Of a stretch of 64,000 nt of DNA, positions 44,129-53,643 are shown one piece after another. The position numbers were made by a program, and so were the translations under genes. Location: positions 558,001 to 622,000 of the forward strand of contig NZ_JAEQMU010000001.1 in the NCBI RefSeq assembly GCF_017908035.1, in the 5' to 3' direction. Source of the stretch: Sphingobacterium tabacisoli (GTDB lineage Bacteria > Bacteroidota > Bacteroidia > Sphingobacteriales > Sphingobacteriaceae). The notes beneath the pieces were generated by a model. It worked only from the letters and a program-made list of their open reading frames with translations, was not told the DNA's origin and did no database searches. Every line of letters starts with the position of its first letter. The stretch's first letter is position 1.

Positions 44129-46891
44129 ATGAGCATTTATAAAGAGTACCTACAAGAAACTGAAGAAAGAAAAAACCAAGGATTACATCCAAAACCAATA
44201 GATAGCGCAGAACTACTGAGTCAGATAATCGAGCAGATTAAAGACACAGAGAATGAATATAGAAAGGACTCGCTTCAATTGTTTATTTACAATACCCTGC
44301 CAGGGACAACGAGTGCAGCTGGTGTAAAAGCTGAATTCCTGAAAGAAATTATACTGGGATATGTTGCTGTTGAAGAGATTACGGTAGATTTCGCCTTTGA
44401 GCTTTTGTCTCACATGAAAGGTGGGCCATCGATAAAGGTATTGTTGGATTTTGCTTTAGGGGAAGATGTTTCTAATGCTCAGAAAGCAGCTGATGTACTG
44501 AAAACACAGGTTTTCTTGTATGAAGCAGATACCGCCCGTTTGAAAGATGCTTACAATAATGGTAATGCAATTGCTAAGGATATTTTAGAAAGCTATGCGA
44601 AAGCGGAGTTCTTTACAAAACTTCCGGAGGTAGCTGAGGAGATTAAGATCGTAACATTTGTTGCTGGTGAAGGGGATATCTCTACAGATTTACTTTCTCC
44701 GGGTAACCAAGCGCACTCGCGTTCTGACCGTGAGTTACATGGTAAATGTATGATTACGCCAGAAGCGCAGGAACAGATCAAAGCACTACAAGCACAACAC
44801 CCAGATAAGAGTGTGATGCTCGTGGCAGAGAAAGGTACAATGGGGGTAGGGTCGTCGCGTATGTCTGGTGTCAACAACGTTGCACTTTGGACGGGTAAGC
44901 AAGCTAGCCCTTATGTTCCTTTTGTTAATATTGCACCTATAGTAGGGGGGACAAATGGTATCTCTCCGATATTCTTGACTACAGTAGATGTTACTGGTGG
45001 AATCGGTATCGACCTTAAAAACTGGGTAAAGAAAGTCGATGAGAACGGCGAAGTAGTTCGCAATGAAAAGAATGAGCCTGTTTTAGAGCAGGTGTATTCG
45101 GTAGAGACAGGCACTGTTTTAACCATCAATACAAAAACTAAGAAGTTATATAACGGCGATAAGGAACTTATTGATATCGCAAAAGCATTGACTCCTCAAA
45201 AGATGGAGTTTATCAAAGCCGGAGGTTCTTACGCCATCGTTTTTGGTAAGAAGATACAGACTTTTGCTGCAAAAGTATTAAATATCGAAGCACCAGCGGT
45301 ATTCGCACCTTCTAAAGAGATTTCTATCGAAGGACAGGGACTTACAGCGGTCGAGAAGATTTTTAATAGAAATGCGGTAGGAGTGACTCCAGGCAAAGTG
45401 TTGCATGCAGGTTCTGATGTACGTGTAGAGGTCAATATTGTTGGTTCACAAGATACTACAGGATTGATGACTGCACAGGAGTTGGAAGCAATGGCCGCAA
45501 CGGTGATTTCACCTATCGTGGATGGAGCTTATCAGTCAGGTTGTCATACAGCATCGGTTTGGGATAAAAAGGCACAGGCTAATATTCCTAAATTGATGAA
45601 GTTTATGAATGACTTCGGATTGATCACTGCACGTGACCCTAAGGATAGCTACCATTCGATGACGGATGTAATCCACAAGGTATTGAATGATATTACGATC
45701 GATGACTGGGCTATTATCATAGGTGGTGACTCGCATACGAGAATGTCCAAAGGTGTTGCTTTTGGTGCTGACTCGGGTACGGTAGCGCTAGCGCTGGCTA
45801 CCGGTGAGGCGTCTATGCCAATTCCAGAGTCGGTAAAAGTTACCTTCAAAGGAAGTATGAAAGAGCACATGGATTTCCGTGATGTGGTTCATGCTACACA
45901 ATTGCAGATGTTGCAGCAGTTTGGAGGTGAAAACGTATTCCAAGGTAGAATCATCGAGGTGCACATCGGTACTTTGTTAGCTGATCAGGCATTTACATTT
46001 ACAGACTGGACGGCAGAAATGAAAGCAAAAGCTTCTATCTGTATCTCTGAGAATGACACGTTGATTCAGTCCCTAGAGATTGCGAAGTCGCGTATCCAGA
46101 TTATGATTGACAAAGGAATGGATAATCATAATAAGGTATTACAAGGATTAATCGATAAAGCGAACAAAAGAATCGCAGAAATTAAATCCGGTGAAAAACC
46201 AGCGTTGACTCCGGATGCTACTGCGAAGTATTATGCAGAGGTGGTTATCGACTTGGACATCATTGAAGAGCCAATGATTGCCGATCCAGATGTGAATAAT
46301 GCAGATGTTTCTAAACGTTATACACACGATACCATTCGCGACCTGACATACTACGGTGGTGATAAAAAAGTAGACCTTGGTTTTGTGGGTTCTTGTATGG
46401 TGCATAAGGACGATTTAAAAATCGTTTCTCAAATGTTGAAGAACTTAGAAAAGCAAACTGGAAAAGTAGAGTTTAAAGCTCCTTTAGTAGTAGCAGCCCC
46501 TACTTATAATATCATTGACGAGCTGAAAGAAGAAGGCGATTGGGAATACCTACAGAAATATTCTGGATTTGAGTTTAGTGATCTTTTGCCCAAAAATACA
46601 GCGCGTACAGAATATGAGAACATCATGTATCTAGAGCGTCCAGGTTGTAACCTGTGTATGGGTAATCAGGAGAAAGCGGCAAAAGGAGATACGGTTATGG
46701 CGACATCAACCCGTTTGTTCCAAGGACGTGTTGTAGAAGATAGAGATGGTAAAAAAGGAGAGTCCTTATTGGCATCTACTCCAGTAGTGGTGTTGTCGGC
46801 GATACTAGGAAGAATTCCTAATATTGGCGAGTATAAAGCTGCTGTAGAGGGTATCAACCTAACAAAGTTTACGCCGGTTACTACCAAGTAA
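44129..46891 (+). CDS. acnB: Aconitate hydratase B (bifunctional aconitase/2-methylisocitrate dehydratase type)
   Basis: TCA-cycle [4Fe-4S] enzyme interconverting citrate and isocitrate; AcnB forms also hydrate 2-methyl-cis-aconitate. The 920-residue protein starts with the HEAT-like AcnB N-terminal domain (about 1-160), then the swivel domain (about 165-400) and the catalytic domains. Cluster cysteines are visible in GSCMVHKDDL and in the C-terminal CNLCMGNQEK. Substrate motifs GGDSHTRMSKGVAFGADSG are intact. Slightly longer than E. coli AcnB because of an inserted stretch around 290-350. Directly followed by a second, unrelated-type aconitase, 49 bases on. Confidence 0.94.
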   Translation: MSIYKEYLQETEERKNQGLHPKPIDSAELLSQIIEQIKDTENEYRKDSLQLFIYNTLPGTTSAAGVKAEFLKEIILGYVAVEEITVDFAFELLSHMKGGPSIKVLLDFALGEDVSNAQKAADVLKTQVFLYEADTARLKDAYNNGNAIAKDILESYAKAEFFTKLPEVAEEIKIVTFVAGEGDISTDLLSPGNQAHSRSDRELHGKCMITPEAQEQIKALQAQHPDKSVMLVAEKGTMGVGSSRMSGVNNVALWTGKQASPYVPFVNIAPIVGGTNGISPIFLTTVDVTGGIGIDLKNWVKKVDENGEVVRNEKNEPVLEQVYSVETGTVLTINTKTKKLYNGDKELIDIAKALTPQKMEFIKAGGSYAIVFGKKIQTFAAKVLNIEAPAVFAPSKEISIEGQGLTAVEKIFNRNAVGVTPGKVLHAGSDVRVEVNIVGSQDTTGLMTAQELEAMAATVISPIVDGAYQSGCHTASVWDKKAQANIPKLMKFMNDFGLITARDPKDSYHSMTDVIHKVLNDITIDDWAIIIGGDSHTRMSKGVAFGADSGTVALALATGEASMPIPESVKVTFKGSMKEHMDFRDVVHATQLQMLQQFGGENVFQGRIIEVHIGTLLADQAFTFTDWTAEMKAKASICISENDTLIQSLEIAKSRIQIMIDKGMDNHNKVLQGLIDKANKRIAEIKSGEKPALTPDATAKYYAEVVIDLDIIEEPMIADPDVNNADVSKRYTHDTIRDLTYYGGDKKVDLGFVGSCMVHKDDLKIVSQMLKNLEKQTGKVEFKAPLVVAAPTYNIIDELKEEGDWEYLQKYSGFEFSDLLPKNTARTEYENIMYLERPGCNLCMGNQEKAAKGDTVMATSTRLFQGRVVEDRDGKKGESLLASTPVVVLSAILGRIPNIGEYKAAVEGINLTKFTPVTTK

Positions 46892-46940
46892 AAAATAATA
46901 TAGATAGTCATTAAATCAACATAAATTAATATTAAGAGAT

Positions 46941-49208
46941 ATGGCATTTGATATAGACATGATTAAAAAAGTTTATTCACAATACGAAGAACGCGTTACC
47001 GCGGCTCGTAAAATGGTGAATAAACCGTTGACACTTTCTGAGAAAATTTTATACACGCACCTTTGGTCGGGCAATGCGACAGAGGCCTATGAGCGTGGTA
47101 AGTCTTATGTGGACTTTGCACCGGATCGCGTAGCGATGCAGGATGCGACGGCGCAGATGGCGTTGTTGCAGTTTATGCAAGCAGGACGAGCCAAGGCAGC
47201 AGTACCTTCGACGGTACACTGTGACCACTTGATTCAAGCTAAAGAAGGTGCAGATAAGGATTTGGCTCGCGCTAAGAGTGAAAGCTCGGAGGTGTTTAAC
47301 TTTTTAAGTTCTGTATCGAATAAATATGGTATCGGTTTTTGGAAACCAGGTGCTGGTATCATCCATCAGGTGGTTTTGGAAAACTATGCTTTCCCAGGTG
47401 GTTTGATGATCGGTACGGATTCACACACAGTAAACGCAGGTGGATTAGGGATGGTAGCGATTGGTGTTGGTGGTGCGGATGCGTGTGATGTGATGGCCGG
47501 TCTACCATGGGAGCTTAAATTCCCTAAATTAATTGGTGTAAAATTAACAGGTAAGTTGTCTGGATGGGCAGCACCGAAGGATGTTATCCTGAAAGTAGCT
47601 GGTATCTTAACGGTAAAAGGTGGAACAGGCGCTATCGTAGAATATTTTGGAGATGGAGCGGAGTCGCTATCATGTACAGGTAAAGGTACGATCTGTAATA
47701 TGGGGGCTGAAATCGGAGCGACGACTTCTACATTTGGTTATGATGCGTCAATGGAGCGCTATTTGAGAGCAACGGATCGTGCAGACGTAGCTGACGCAGC
47801 CAATGCAATCAAAGGTCACCTGACAGCAGATCCTGAAGTATATGCAAATCCAGAGGAGTATTTTGATCAGTTGATCGAAATTAATCTTTCGGAGTTAGAG
47901 CCTTCATTGAATGGACCTTTCACACCGGATTTGTATACACCAGCTTCTCGTATGCGTGAAGAGGCACAGAAGAATGGCTGGCCTACGAAAGTAGAGTGGG
48001 GATTGATCGGTTCATGTACAAACTCTTCTTACGAGGATCTGGCACGTGCAGCATCTATCGCTCGTCAAGCGGTTGATAAAGGTTTGGTAACGAAAGCAGA
48101 ATTTGGTATCAACCCAGGTTCGGAGCAAGTACGCTATACTGCAGACCGTGATGGACTTTTGAAGACTTTCGAAGATTTGAATGCGACCATATTTACCAAC
48201 GCATGTGGACCATGTATCGGTATGTGGGATCGTGCAGGTGCGGACAAGCAAGAGAAAAATACAATTGTACACTCTTTCAACCGTAACTTCGCAAAACGTG
48301 CTGACGGCAACCCAAATACCTATGCATTCGTAACTTCGCCAGAGATGGTTGCAGCGATTGCAATCTCGGGCGACTTGGGATTCAACCCAGTGACGGATAC
48401 ATTAACGAACAAAAACGGCGAGCAGGTTAAGTTAGATCCACCGACAGGTGACGAATTGCCAACAAAAGGATTTGATGTAGAAGATCCAGGATATCAAGCA
48501 CCGGCTGCAGACGGATCGTCCGTAGTGGTAGAGGTATCGCCGACTTCAGATCGTCTTCAGCTGTTAGAGCCGTTCGCTCCATGGGAAGGAACAGACTTAA
48601 AAGGATTGAAGGTATTGATCAAAGCCAAAGGTAAATGTACAACGGATCATATCTCCATGGCTGGACCTTGGTTGAAATACCGTGGTCACTTGGACAATAT
48701 TTCCAATAACCTTTTGATCGGCGCAGTCAACTACTTTAATGATAAAACGGATAACGTACAAAATCAGTTGACAGGTGAGTATGGAGCTGTCCCTGCGACG
48801 CAACGTGCTTATAAAGCAGCAGGCATCGGATCTATAGTTGTAGGAGATGAAAACTACGGTGAAGGTTCTTCGCGTGAGCATGCTGCTATGGAGCCTCGTC
48901 ACTTGGGAGTTCGTGCCGTGTTAGTAAAATCTTTTGCTCGTATCCACGAGACAAACTTGAAGAAACAAGGTATGTTAGGTTTGACTTTTGACAATAAAGA
49001 TGATTATGATAAAATCCAAGAACAGGATAATATCGATATCATCGGATTGACTGAGTTCGCACCAAACAAACCATTGACTTTGGTATTACACCATGCGGAT
49101 GGTTCTGAGGACCGTATCACGGTGAATCATACCTATAATGCACAACAAATCGAGTGGTTTAAAGCCGGCGGTGCTTTAAATATTATCCGTGCCAACCAAG
49201 CAAAATAA
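46941..49208 (+). CDS. Aconitate hydratase, mitochondrial/AcnA type
   Basis: A second TCA-cycle aconitase of 755 residues with the domain order of mitochondrial aconitase: domains 1-3 (about 1-490) and the C-terminal swivel (about 530-740). Key features are [29 protein letters not shown], cluster ligands in [16 protein letters not shown] and ACGPCIGMW, and the active-site [16 protein letters not shown]. The size (about 750) matches the eukaryote-like form reported in Bacteroides fragilis rather than the 890-residue bacterial AcnA. Probably co-transcribed with acnB. A hairpin terminator ends the pair. Confidence 0.94.
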   Translation: MAFDIDMIKKVYSQYEERVTAARKMVNKPLTLSEKILYTHLWSGNATEAYERGKSYVDFAPDRVAMQDATAQMALLQFMQAGRAKAAVPSTVHCDHLIQAKEGADKDLARAKSESSEVFNFLSSVSNKYGIGFWKPGAGIIHQVVLENYAFPGGLMIGTDSHTVNAGGLGMVAIGVGGADACDVMAGLPWELKFPKLIGVKLTGKLSGWAAPKDVILKVAGILTVKGGTGAIVEYFGDGAESLSCTGKGTICNMGAEIGATTSTFGYDASMERYLRATDRADVADAANAIKGHLTADPEVYANPEEYFDQLIEINLSELEPSLNGPFTPDLYTPASRMREEAQKNGWPTKVEWGLIGSCTNSSYEDLARAASIARQAVDKGLVTKAEFGINPGSEQVRYTADRDGLLKTFEDLNATIFTNACGPCIGMWDRAGADKQEKNTIVHSFNRNFAKRADGNPNTYAFVTSPEMVAAIAISGDLGFNPVTDTLTNKNGEQVKLDPPTGDELPTKGFDVEDPGYQAPAADGSSVVVEVSPTSDRLQLLEPFAPWEGTDLKGLKVLIKAKGKCTTDHISMAGPWLKYRGHLDNISNNLLIGAVNYFNDKTDNVQNQLTGEYGAVPATQRAYKAAGIGSIVVGDENYGEGSSREHAAMEPRHLGVRAVLVKSFARIHETNLKKQGMLGLTFDNKDDYDKIQEQDNIDIIGLTEFAPNKPLTLVLHHADGSEDRITVNHTYNAQQIEWFKAGGALNIIRANQAK

Positions 49209-49227
49209 TTTTTTTCAATAATAATAT

Positions 49228-49262
49228 GGAATCCCGGTAAACGCTACCGGGATTCCCTTTTT
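49228..49262 (+). terminator. Terminator after the aconitase pair
   Basis: GGAATCCCGGTA (49228-49239) pairs perfectly with TACCGGGATTCC (49245-49256), followed by C and six T residues. It ends only 8 bases before the next start codon. Confidence 0.92.
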
Positions 49263-49270
49263 TCCTAATA

Positions 49271-50167
49271 ATGCTAAAAAAAACAACAATGCTCCTTTTG
49301 GGAGCAATGGCTATCGGTTTATCAACGATGGCCCAAGAAGCTGTTGAAGCTTCTGATTCTGGAGTAGGGGTAGCAAAGAGTATTTTTAACCCTAAGTATA
49401 ATAGATTTAAAAGTAATAAAGGAAAGTTCTTCGCGCACTGGGGCTATAATTTCTCCAGCTATGCAAAAAGTGACATCCGCTTCCAGGGACCTGGATACGA
49501 CTTTACCTTAAAAGGTGTAAAAGCATCCGACAGACCTACAAAATTGGGCTGGACCTATGTCAACCCGGCGAGAATAACGGTTCCTCAATTCAATCTTCAT
49601 TTTGGTTACTTTATAAAAGATAATTACAGCATCTCCTTGGGGTGGGATCACATGAAGTATGTAGTCGATATGCCGCAGACGGTCCAGTTTGTCGGGCATG
49701 CCGATAAAATAGTCTCAGAACCAGGTGTACCTTCTGGGATATTTGGAGATGCTAAAGATGGAGATTACCTAGCACTTGACGAAGGCGACCTTCATTTCGA
49801 ACATACCGATGGGTACAATTTTGCAACCGTTGGGATTGAACGTTATGATGATATCTGGGTTTCCCAGTCGCGCAAGCAATCGGTTAATTCTGAGTTCGGA
49901 CTAGAAGGAGGACTTTTAATTCCGAGATCAGATGTACGCCTATTTGGATTGGGAGAGAATCACTATTGGAACATCGCAGGATACGGTTTTGCTGCAAAAG
50001 CAGGGGTACAGTATCATTTTCTGAAATGGATGTACCTACAAGGTAGCTTCAAAACTGGTTTTACAGATCTGAATAAAATTAGGACAACAGGCAGAAATAA
50101 TCTGGATAAAGCATCGCAAACAATTTGGTTCTTCGAGAACTACTGGGTGCTTGGTTTTAGATTCTAA
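49271..50167 (+). CDS. Outer-membrane beta-barrel-like protein (298 aa)
   Basis: Signal peptide MLKKTTMLLLGAMAIGLSTMAQ, then a protein rich in Tyr, Trp, Phe and Gly with alternating patterns (FFAHWGYNFSSYAKSDIRF, LHFGYFIKDNYSISLGWDHMKY, AGVQYHFLKWMYLQGSFKTGF) and a C-terminal Phe in WVLGFRF, all signs of an outer-membrane barrel recognised by the BAM machinery. No family name is assigned. It begins 8 bases after a strong terminator, so it either depends on read-through or on a promoter within the aconitase gene end. Own terminator at 50201. Confidence 0.68.
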   Translation: MLKKTTMLLLGAMAIGLSTMAQEAVEASDSGVGVAKSIFNPKYNRFKSNKGKFFAHWGYNFSSYAKSDIRFQGPGYDFTLKGVKASDRPTKLGWTYVNPARITVPQFNLHFGYFIKDNYSISLGWDHMKYVVDMPQTVQFVGHADKIVSEPGVPSGIFGDAKDGDYLALDEGDLHFEHTDGYNFATVGIERYDDIWVSQSRKQSVNSEFGLEGGLLIPRSDVRLFGLGENHYWNIAGYGFAAKAGVQYHFLKWMYLQGSFKTGFTDLNKIRTTGRNNLDKASQTIWFFENYWVLGFRF

Positions 50168-50200
50168 GACGGAGTAGTATATTCGTCCACCGAATAAAAA

Positions 50201-50232
50201 GGTCTTGTTCAATAGAGCAAGACCTTTTTTAT
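50201..50232 (+). terminator. Terminator after the barrel protein
   Basis: GGTCTTGTTC (50201-50210) pairs with GAGCAAGACC (50215-50224), one G-U, loop AATA, followed by six T residues. Confidence 0.92.
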
Positions 50233-50275
50233 TGATTTTTCTAAAAAAAATTGAACTGTGACTAGGCTGTTGACA

Positions 50276-50304
50276 TACCTTTGTCAAGGATCGGGGTACC
50301 TTTG
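50276..50304 (+). promoter_or_regulatory. Two tandem -7 boxes before the DinB-like gene
   Basis: TACCTTTG occurs twice, at 50276-50283 and 50297-50304, 21 bases apart, both perfect. They lie between the previous terminator and the start codon at 50330, which also rules out the upstream start at 50258. Confidence 0.5.
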
Positions 50305-50329
50305 GAGTATAATCAAAAGATATAAAGAT

Positions 50330-50803
50330 ATGAACACACAAGGTATCGTCTCAAAAGGAGATTTTTTAAAGAATTGGCAAGGACACCGTACATTGACTAG
50401 ACGTACGATTGAGAAGTTTCCGGAGCATGATTTGTTTAACTTTTCGATCGGAGGGATGCGTCCTTTCTCTGATATGGTAAAAGAGATGTTGACTATCGCT
50501 GTTCCGGGTTTAGAGAGCATAGTGAGCAATGTAATTGAGAAGTATAATCACGACTTACCATTAGCGACAAAGGCTGAACTCCTGGAGAGATGGGATGCCG
50601 ATACGATAAAGATTGATGCCTTATTTGAGCAGATTTCAATAGAGCGCTTTCAGGAAAACTTTAAGATTTTTGGAGAATATGAGTTTCCTGTCGTAGAGAA
50701 TATTCAGTATTTCATAGACAATGAAGTACATCATAGAGCTCAGGGATACGTCTACCTCAGAGCTTTAGGTATCGAACCTCCGTTTTTCTGGGAAAGATAC
50801 TAA
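50330..50803 (+). CDS. DinB-family metal-binding protein
   Basis: Four-helix-bundle protein of 157 residues from the ATG at 50330. A longer frame begins upstream of the promoter and is rejected. Features: GDFLKNWQGHRTLTRRTIEKFPEHDLFNF at the N-terminus (first His), MRPFSDMVKEMLTIAVPGLESI in the centre and FIDNEVHHRAQGYVYLRALGIEPPFFWERY at the end, where the His pair completes the usual triad. Catalytic role unknown. Single-gene unit closed by a terminator. Confidence 0.85.
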   Translation: MNTQGIVSKGDFLKNWQGHRTLTRRTIEKFPEHDLFNFSIGGMRPFSDMVKEMLTIAVPGLESIVSNVIEKYNHDLPLATKAELLERWDADTIKIDALFEQISIERFQENFKIFGEYEFPVVENIQYFIDNEVHHRAQGYVYLRALGIEPPFFWERY

Positions 50804-50824
50804 TGCTGTCAAAAAGATAAACAG

Positions 50825-50856
50825 CGGGATTCTCTCTAAGGGAATCCCGTTTTTTA
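50825..50856 (+). terminator. Terminator after the DinB-like gene
   Basis: CGGGATTC (50825-50832) pairs with GAATCCCG (50842-50849), then T residues. Confidence 0.9.
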
Positions 50857-50920
50857 TTGGGGTATTCTACCGGATTTTTAAGGATCATTTTGTAAGTTAG
50901 CGACCTAAAGGAGATAGATA

Positions 50921-52093
50921 GTGCAATCCATAAAATTAAGTAAGTCTACACTATGGCTGATGACTATATCATCAGGACTAGTCGTAGCCAACATATATTA
51001 CAACCAACCTTTATTGTCTTTAATAGCCGCTGATTTTGACATCGGTGAGGCGGCGGCAGGAAAGATCCCCGTCTTGACACAGATGGGGTATGCCTGTGGA
51101 TTGTTGTTTATCGTACCGCTTGGGGACAAAGTCTGGAGAAGAAAATTAGTGCTGTTGGATCTACTGGTCGTCATAGCCTGCCTGCTGTGGATTTGTTTTG
51201 CCAAGGAGTTTTGGATGTTATGCGTTGCAAACTTTATTTTGGGAGTAGCCTCGGTTGTTCCGCAACTATTCGTGCCAATGGCTGCCGAGCTCTCTACGAC
51301 AGAGAAGCGTTCCGCTAATATCGGTATGGTCATGTCGGGATTATTATTGGGGATATTACTGTCCCGTATGCTGAGTGGGGTAGTGGGCGACCTTTGGGGC
51401 TGGAGGATAATGTATATGATCGCTGTAGGGCTGATGGTGCTGACCTGGGTTGGGATATATAAGCTCTTGCCGGATCCGACGCCCAATTTTAAAGGAACCT
51501 ATAGTTCTTTGCTCCGCTCCGTATTTGATTTGGCCAAGAAGCATGCTTTGCTACGGTTAGCCTCGTTTAGAGGTGCAATGGCTTTTGCGGGCATGTCGGC
51601 GGTATTTACAACATTGATTTTTCATTTGGAGGGACCTCCTTTTAATGTAGGCGCGACAGTAGTAGGTAGTTTTGGAATTGTGGGTGCAGTAGGTGCGTTG
51701 GCGGCAGCTTCGGTAGGACGATTTACACGTAAGTGGTCCAACTATAAGGTGATATTGGCGGCTTTGCTTATTCTATTAGTGAGCTGGGGTTTTACTTTTG
51801 GTGCCGGCCAAACCTATTGGGGGCTAGTTATAGGTATTATCTTACTCGACTTGGGGCTTCAAGCCTCTCATATTATGAACCAAACCGATTTTTTTGCGAT
51901 TGACTCGAAGGCCACCAATCGACTGAATACAGTATACATGGTTTCGTATTTTGTTGGCGGTTCCTTAGGGACCTTGGTCGCTTCTTGGGCATGGCAATAT
52001 GGGCAGTGGACTGGCGTCTGTGCTGTAGGTTTTGGTTTTAATGCCATGGCACTATTAGCACATCTATTATTCGCTCGAAAAGTGAGCGCCTAA
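50921..52093 (+). CDS. MFS transporter with GTG start (YnfM-like drug:H+ antiporter type)
   Basis: Predicted 12-helix carrier of 390 residues. The start is GTG at 50921, preceded by AAAGGAG, an unusually strong Shine-Dalgarno sequence for this genome; no ATG occurs before the first transmembrane helix (LWLMTISSGLVVANIYYNQPLL), so GTG is required. The YYNQPLL signature after helix 1 and GDKVWRRKLVLLDLL (motif A) identify the YnfM-like branch of drug/arabinose exporters. Substrate unknown. A near-consensus -7 box TAAGTTAG (50893-50900) is directly upstream. Confidence 0.85.
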   Translation: MQSIKLSKSTLWLMTISSGLVVANIYYNQPLLSLIAADFDIGEAAAGKIPVLTQMGYACGLLFIVPLGDKVWRRKLVLLDLLVVIACLLWICFAKEFWMLCVANFILGVASVVPQLFVPMAAELSTTEKRSANIGMVMSGLLLGILLSRMLSGVVGDLWGWRIMYMIAVGLMVLTWVGIYKLLPDPTPNFKGTYSSLLRSVFDLAKKHALLRLASFRGAMAFAGMSAVFTTLIFHLEGPPFNVGATVVGSFGIVGAVGALAAASVGRFTRKWSNYKVILAALLILLVSWGFTFGAGQTYWGLVIGIILLDLGLQASHIMNQTDFFAIDSKATNRLNTVYMVSYFVGGSLGTLVASWAWQYGQWTGVCAVGFGFNAMALLAHLLFARKVSA

Positions 52094-52098
52094 GGCGC

Positions 52099-52836
52099 TT
52101 ATTTGACACGTCCTACCTTGAAGATAATAGGGAAATTAACTCTTCTTGTCTCCACAGTTCCCCAAGCTTTACGGAGGTCGTTCTCAATCTGCCGCACCGG
52201 GTTATTGCCGTTTTTCTTTTCGTAATGCTGTACTGCCGACCAGGTATTCAGATAGCCAATCAGGTTTTCTAGTTGCCAAAGTTTGATATTTGTAATCTCC
52301 GGAGTCTCCAGTTCACGATAAGGAAAAGGAATGTTTTGATAACGGTCTTGCACGTGTCGCCTTTCCGGATCCCAATACGGACCGACGACATCGGTATAGA
52401 AAGCCCGTACGATAGCGTCTATTTCAGGAGTGATATTGTTGAGCTCATAGCCGATAAGAGCAATTACACTATTGGACCTTCCTACGCGTTTTACCTCATC
52501 ATTGAATTGTTGAAAGTCAAACCAATGTACCGCTTGAGCGACGGTAATAAGGTCAAAGCTATCATCTGCAAATGTGGTATGTTCTGCTTTCTGGACGGAG
52601 TATTTTATGTTGTCGGCGGGGTACGCGTGTTTCAACTGCTCCGCACTCATATCAGTAGCTTCGACTGTATTAAAGTCCTTAGCCAGCTCGTGGGCCACTT
52701 GGCCTGTGCCCGTCGCACAATCCCAAGCACACTCTTTTTGCTTTAATAAAGGATATAGAAAGTCATAGATAGCTTGGGGATAGTCCGGTCTGAACTTCGC
52801 GTATTGATCGGATATAGTAGAAAAGTTATCTTTCAT
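52099..52836 (-). CDS. Class I SAM-dependent methyltransferase
   Basis: Cytoplasmic methyltransferase of 245 residues with motif I WDCATGTGQVAHELA (about 38-52), the acidic-end motif VEATDMSAEQL, and motif IV DSFDLITVAQAVHWFDF. The N-terminal SDQYAKFRPDYPQAIYDFLYPLL and the AVHWFDFQQF box match the Tmt1/Crg1-like branch, whose yeast member methylates trans-aconitate. Two aconitase genes are 3 kb away, which may be chance. It converges with the MFS gene, 5 bases apart. Acceptor is not predictable. Confidence 0.8.
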   Translation of the reverse strand: MKDNFSTISDQYAKFRPDYPQAIYDFLYPLLKQKECAWDCATGTGQVAHELAKDFNTVEATDMSAEQLKHAYPADNIKYSVQKAEHTTFADDSFDLITVAQAVHWFDFQQFNDEVKRVGRSNSVIALIGYELNNITPEIDAIVRAFYTDVVGPYWDPERRHVQDRYQNIPFPYRELETPEITNIKLWQLENLIGYLNTWSAVQHYEKKNGNNPVRQIENDLRKAWGTVETRRVNFPIIFKVGRVK

Positions 52837-52994
52837 GGTGCCATATCTTTTCTATAAAATTAGCAAAAATATTTTGTAAAAGTCAACCAATTTAATTTGT
52901 CATATTTTAATAGAGCTGCAATTTGGATGTCTACTTTGGTTTTTATAATACCACTAATCTCCACTTATTAGCCGATACGCTTACCCGTTTGTAT

Positions 52995-53576
52995 TTAGGG
53001 CGTTTGTTTGTGCTTTTCTATCCATTCTTTTCTTAGCATAGAGAATATGTTGAGGTCGAAATAATGATCACCGTGACGTTCTACCTGTCTCATGATACCT
53101 TCGTGCATGAAACCCAAGCGCAAAGGAATAGCTGAGCTTTTGACATTGTGGGTTGCTGTCAGGATTTCTAAGCGTTGAAGCTCCAATTGTTGGAATCCAA
53201 TATTGATTAAAGCGGTACAGCAAGCCGTAATGACTCCTTTGCCTTGAGCATCCTGGCAAATCCAGTAGCCTATAGCGGCGTTATTATTAGACCGGTCAAT
53301 CTGATGAATGCCTATGCGACCGATTAAGATATTGTTTTTATAAATATTGTAGCTTAATTCTGTCGCCGCTATGCAGTTGGCTTGAGATTGTGTGAGATAG
53401 GTAATACTGTCCGATAAGGTATTCATATACGGCACCCAAGGAAGAAACTCTCCGAGATAGGCCCGGTTATTTTCAATTGCTTGAAAAAGCCCTTCGGCCT
53501 GATCTGCGGCACTGATCCGTAAATCAATTGCTTCAGAAACTTGGATGATGGGTGGCATTGGACTGTTATGTGTCAT
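52995..53576 (-). CDS. GNAT N-acetyltransferase, RimJ/RimL type
   Basis: Acetyl-CoA-dependent transferase of 193 residues. Core GNAT segments are IAATELSYNIYKNNILIGRIGIHQID, GYWICQDAQGKGVITACCTALINIGFQQLELQRLEILTATHNVKSSAIPLRLGFMHEGIMRQ and the closing DLNIFSMLRKEW. In the P-loop-like A motif, Q-x-x-G-x-G is present as QDAQGKGV. RimL/J relatives acetylate ribosomal protein N-termini; other small amines are possible. Confidence 0.88.
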   Translation of the reverse strand: MTHNSPMPPIIQVSEAIDLRISAADQAEGLFQAIENNRAYLGEFLPWVPYMNTLSDSITYLTQSQANCIAATELSYNIYKNNILIGRIGIHQIDRSNNNAAIGYWICQDAQGKGVITACCTALINIGFQQLELQRLEILTATHNVKSSAIPLRLGFMHEGIMRQVERHGDHYFDLNIFSMLRKEWIEKHKQTP

Positions 53577-53643
53577 GTATAGTTAACTTTATTTACACCG
53601 TTTTGTTTGACCGATTGGTTAATTCCACTGCATGACTGGCAAC

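Noticed and set aside
50258-50329. Upstream extension of the DinB-like gene
   Set aside because: It includes both consensus -7 boxes, so it would not be in the mRNA; the 24 extra residues match no family pattern.
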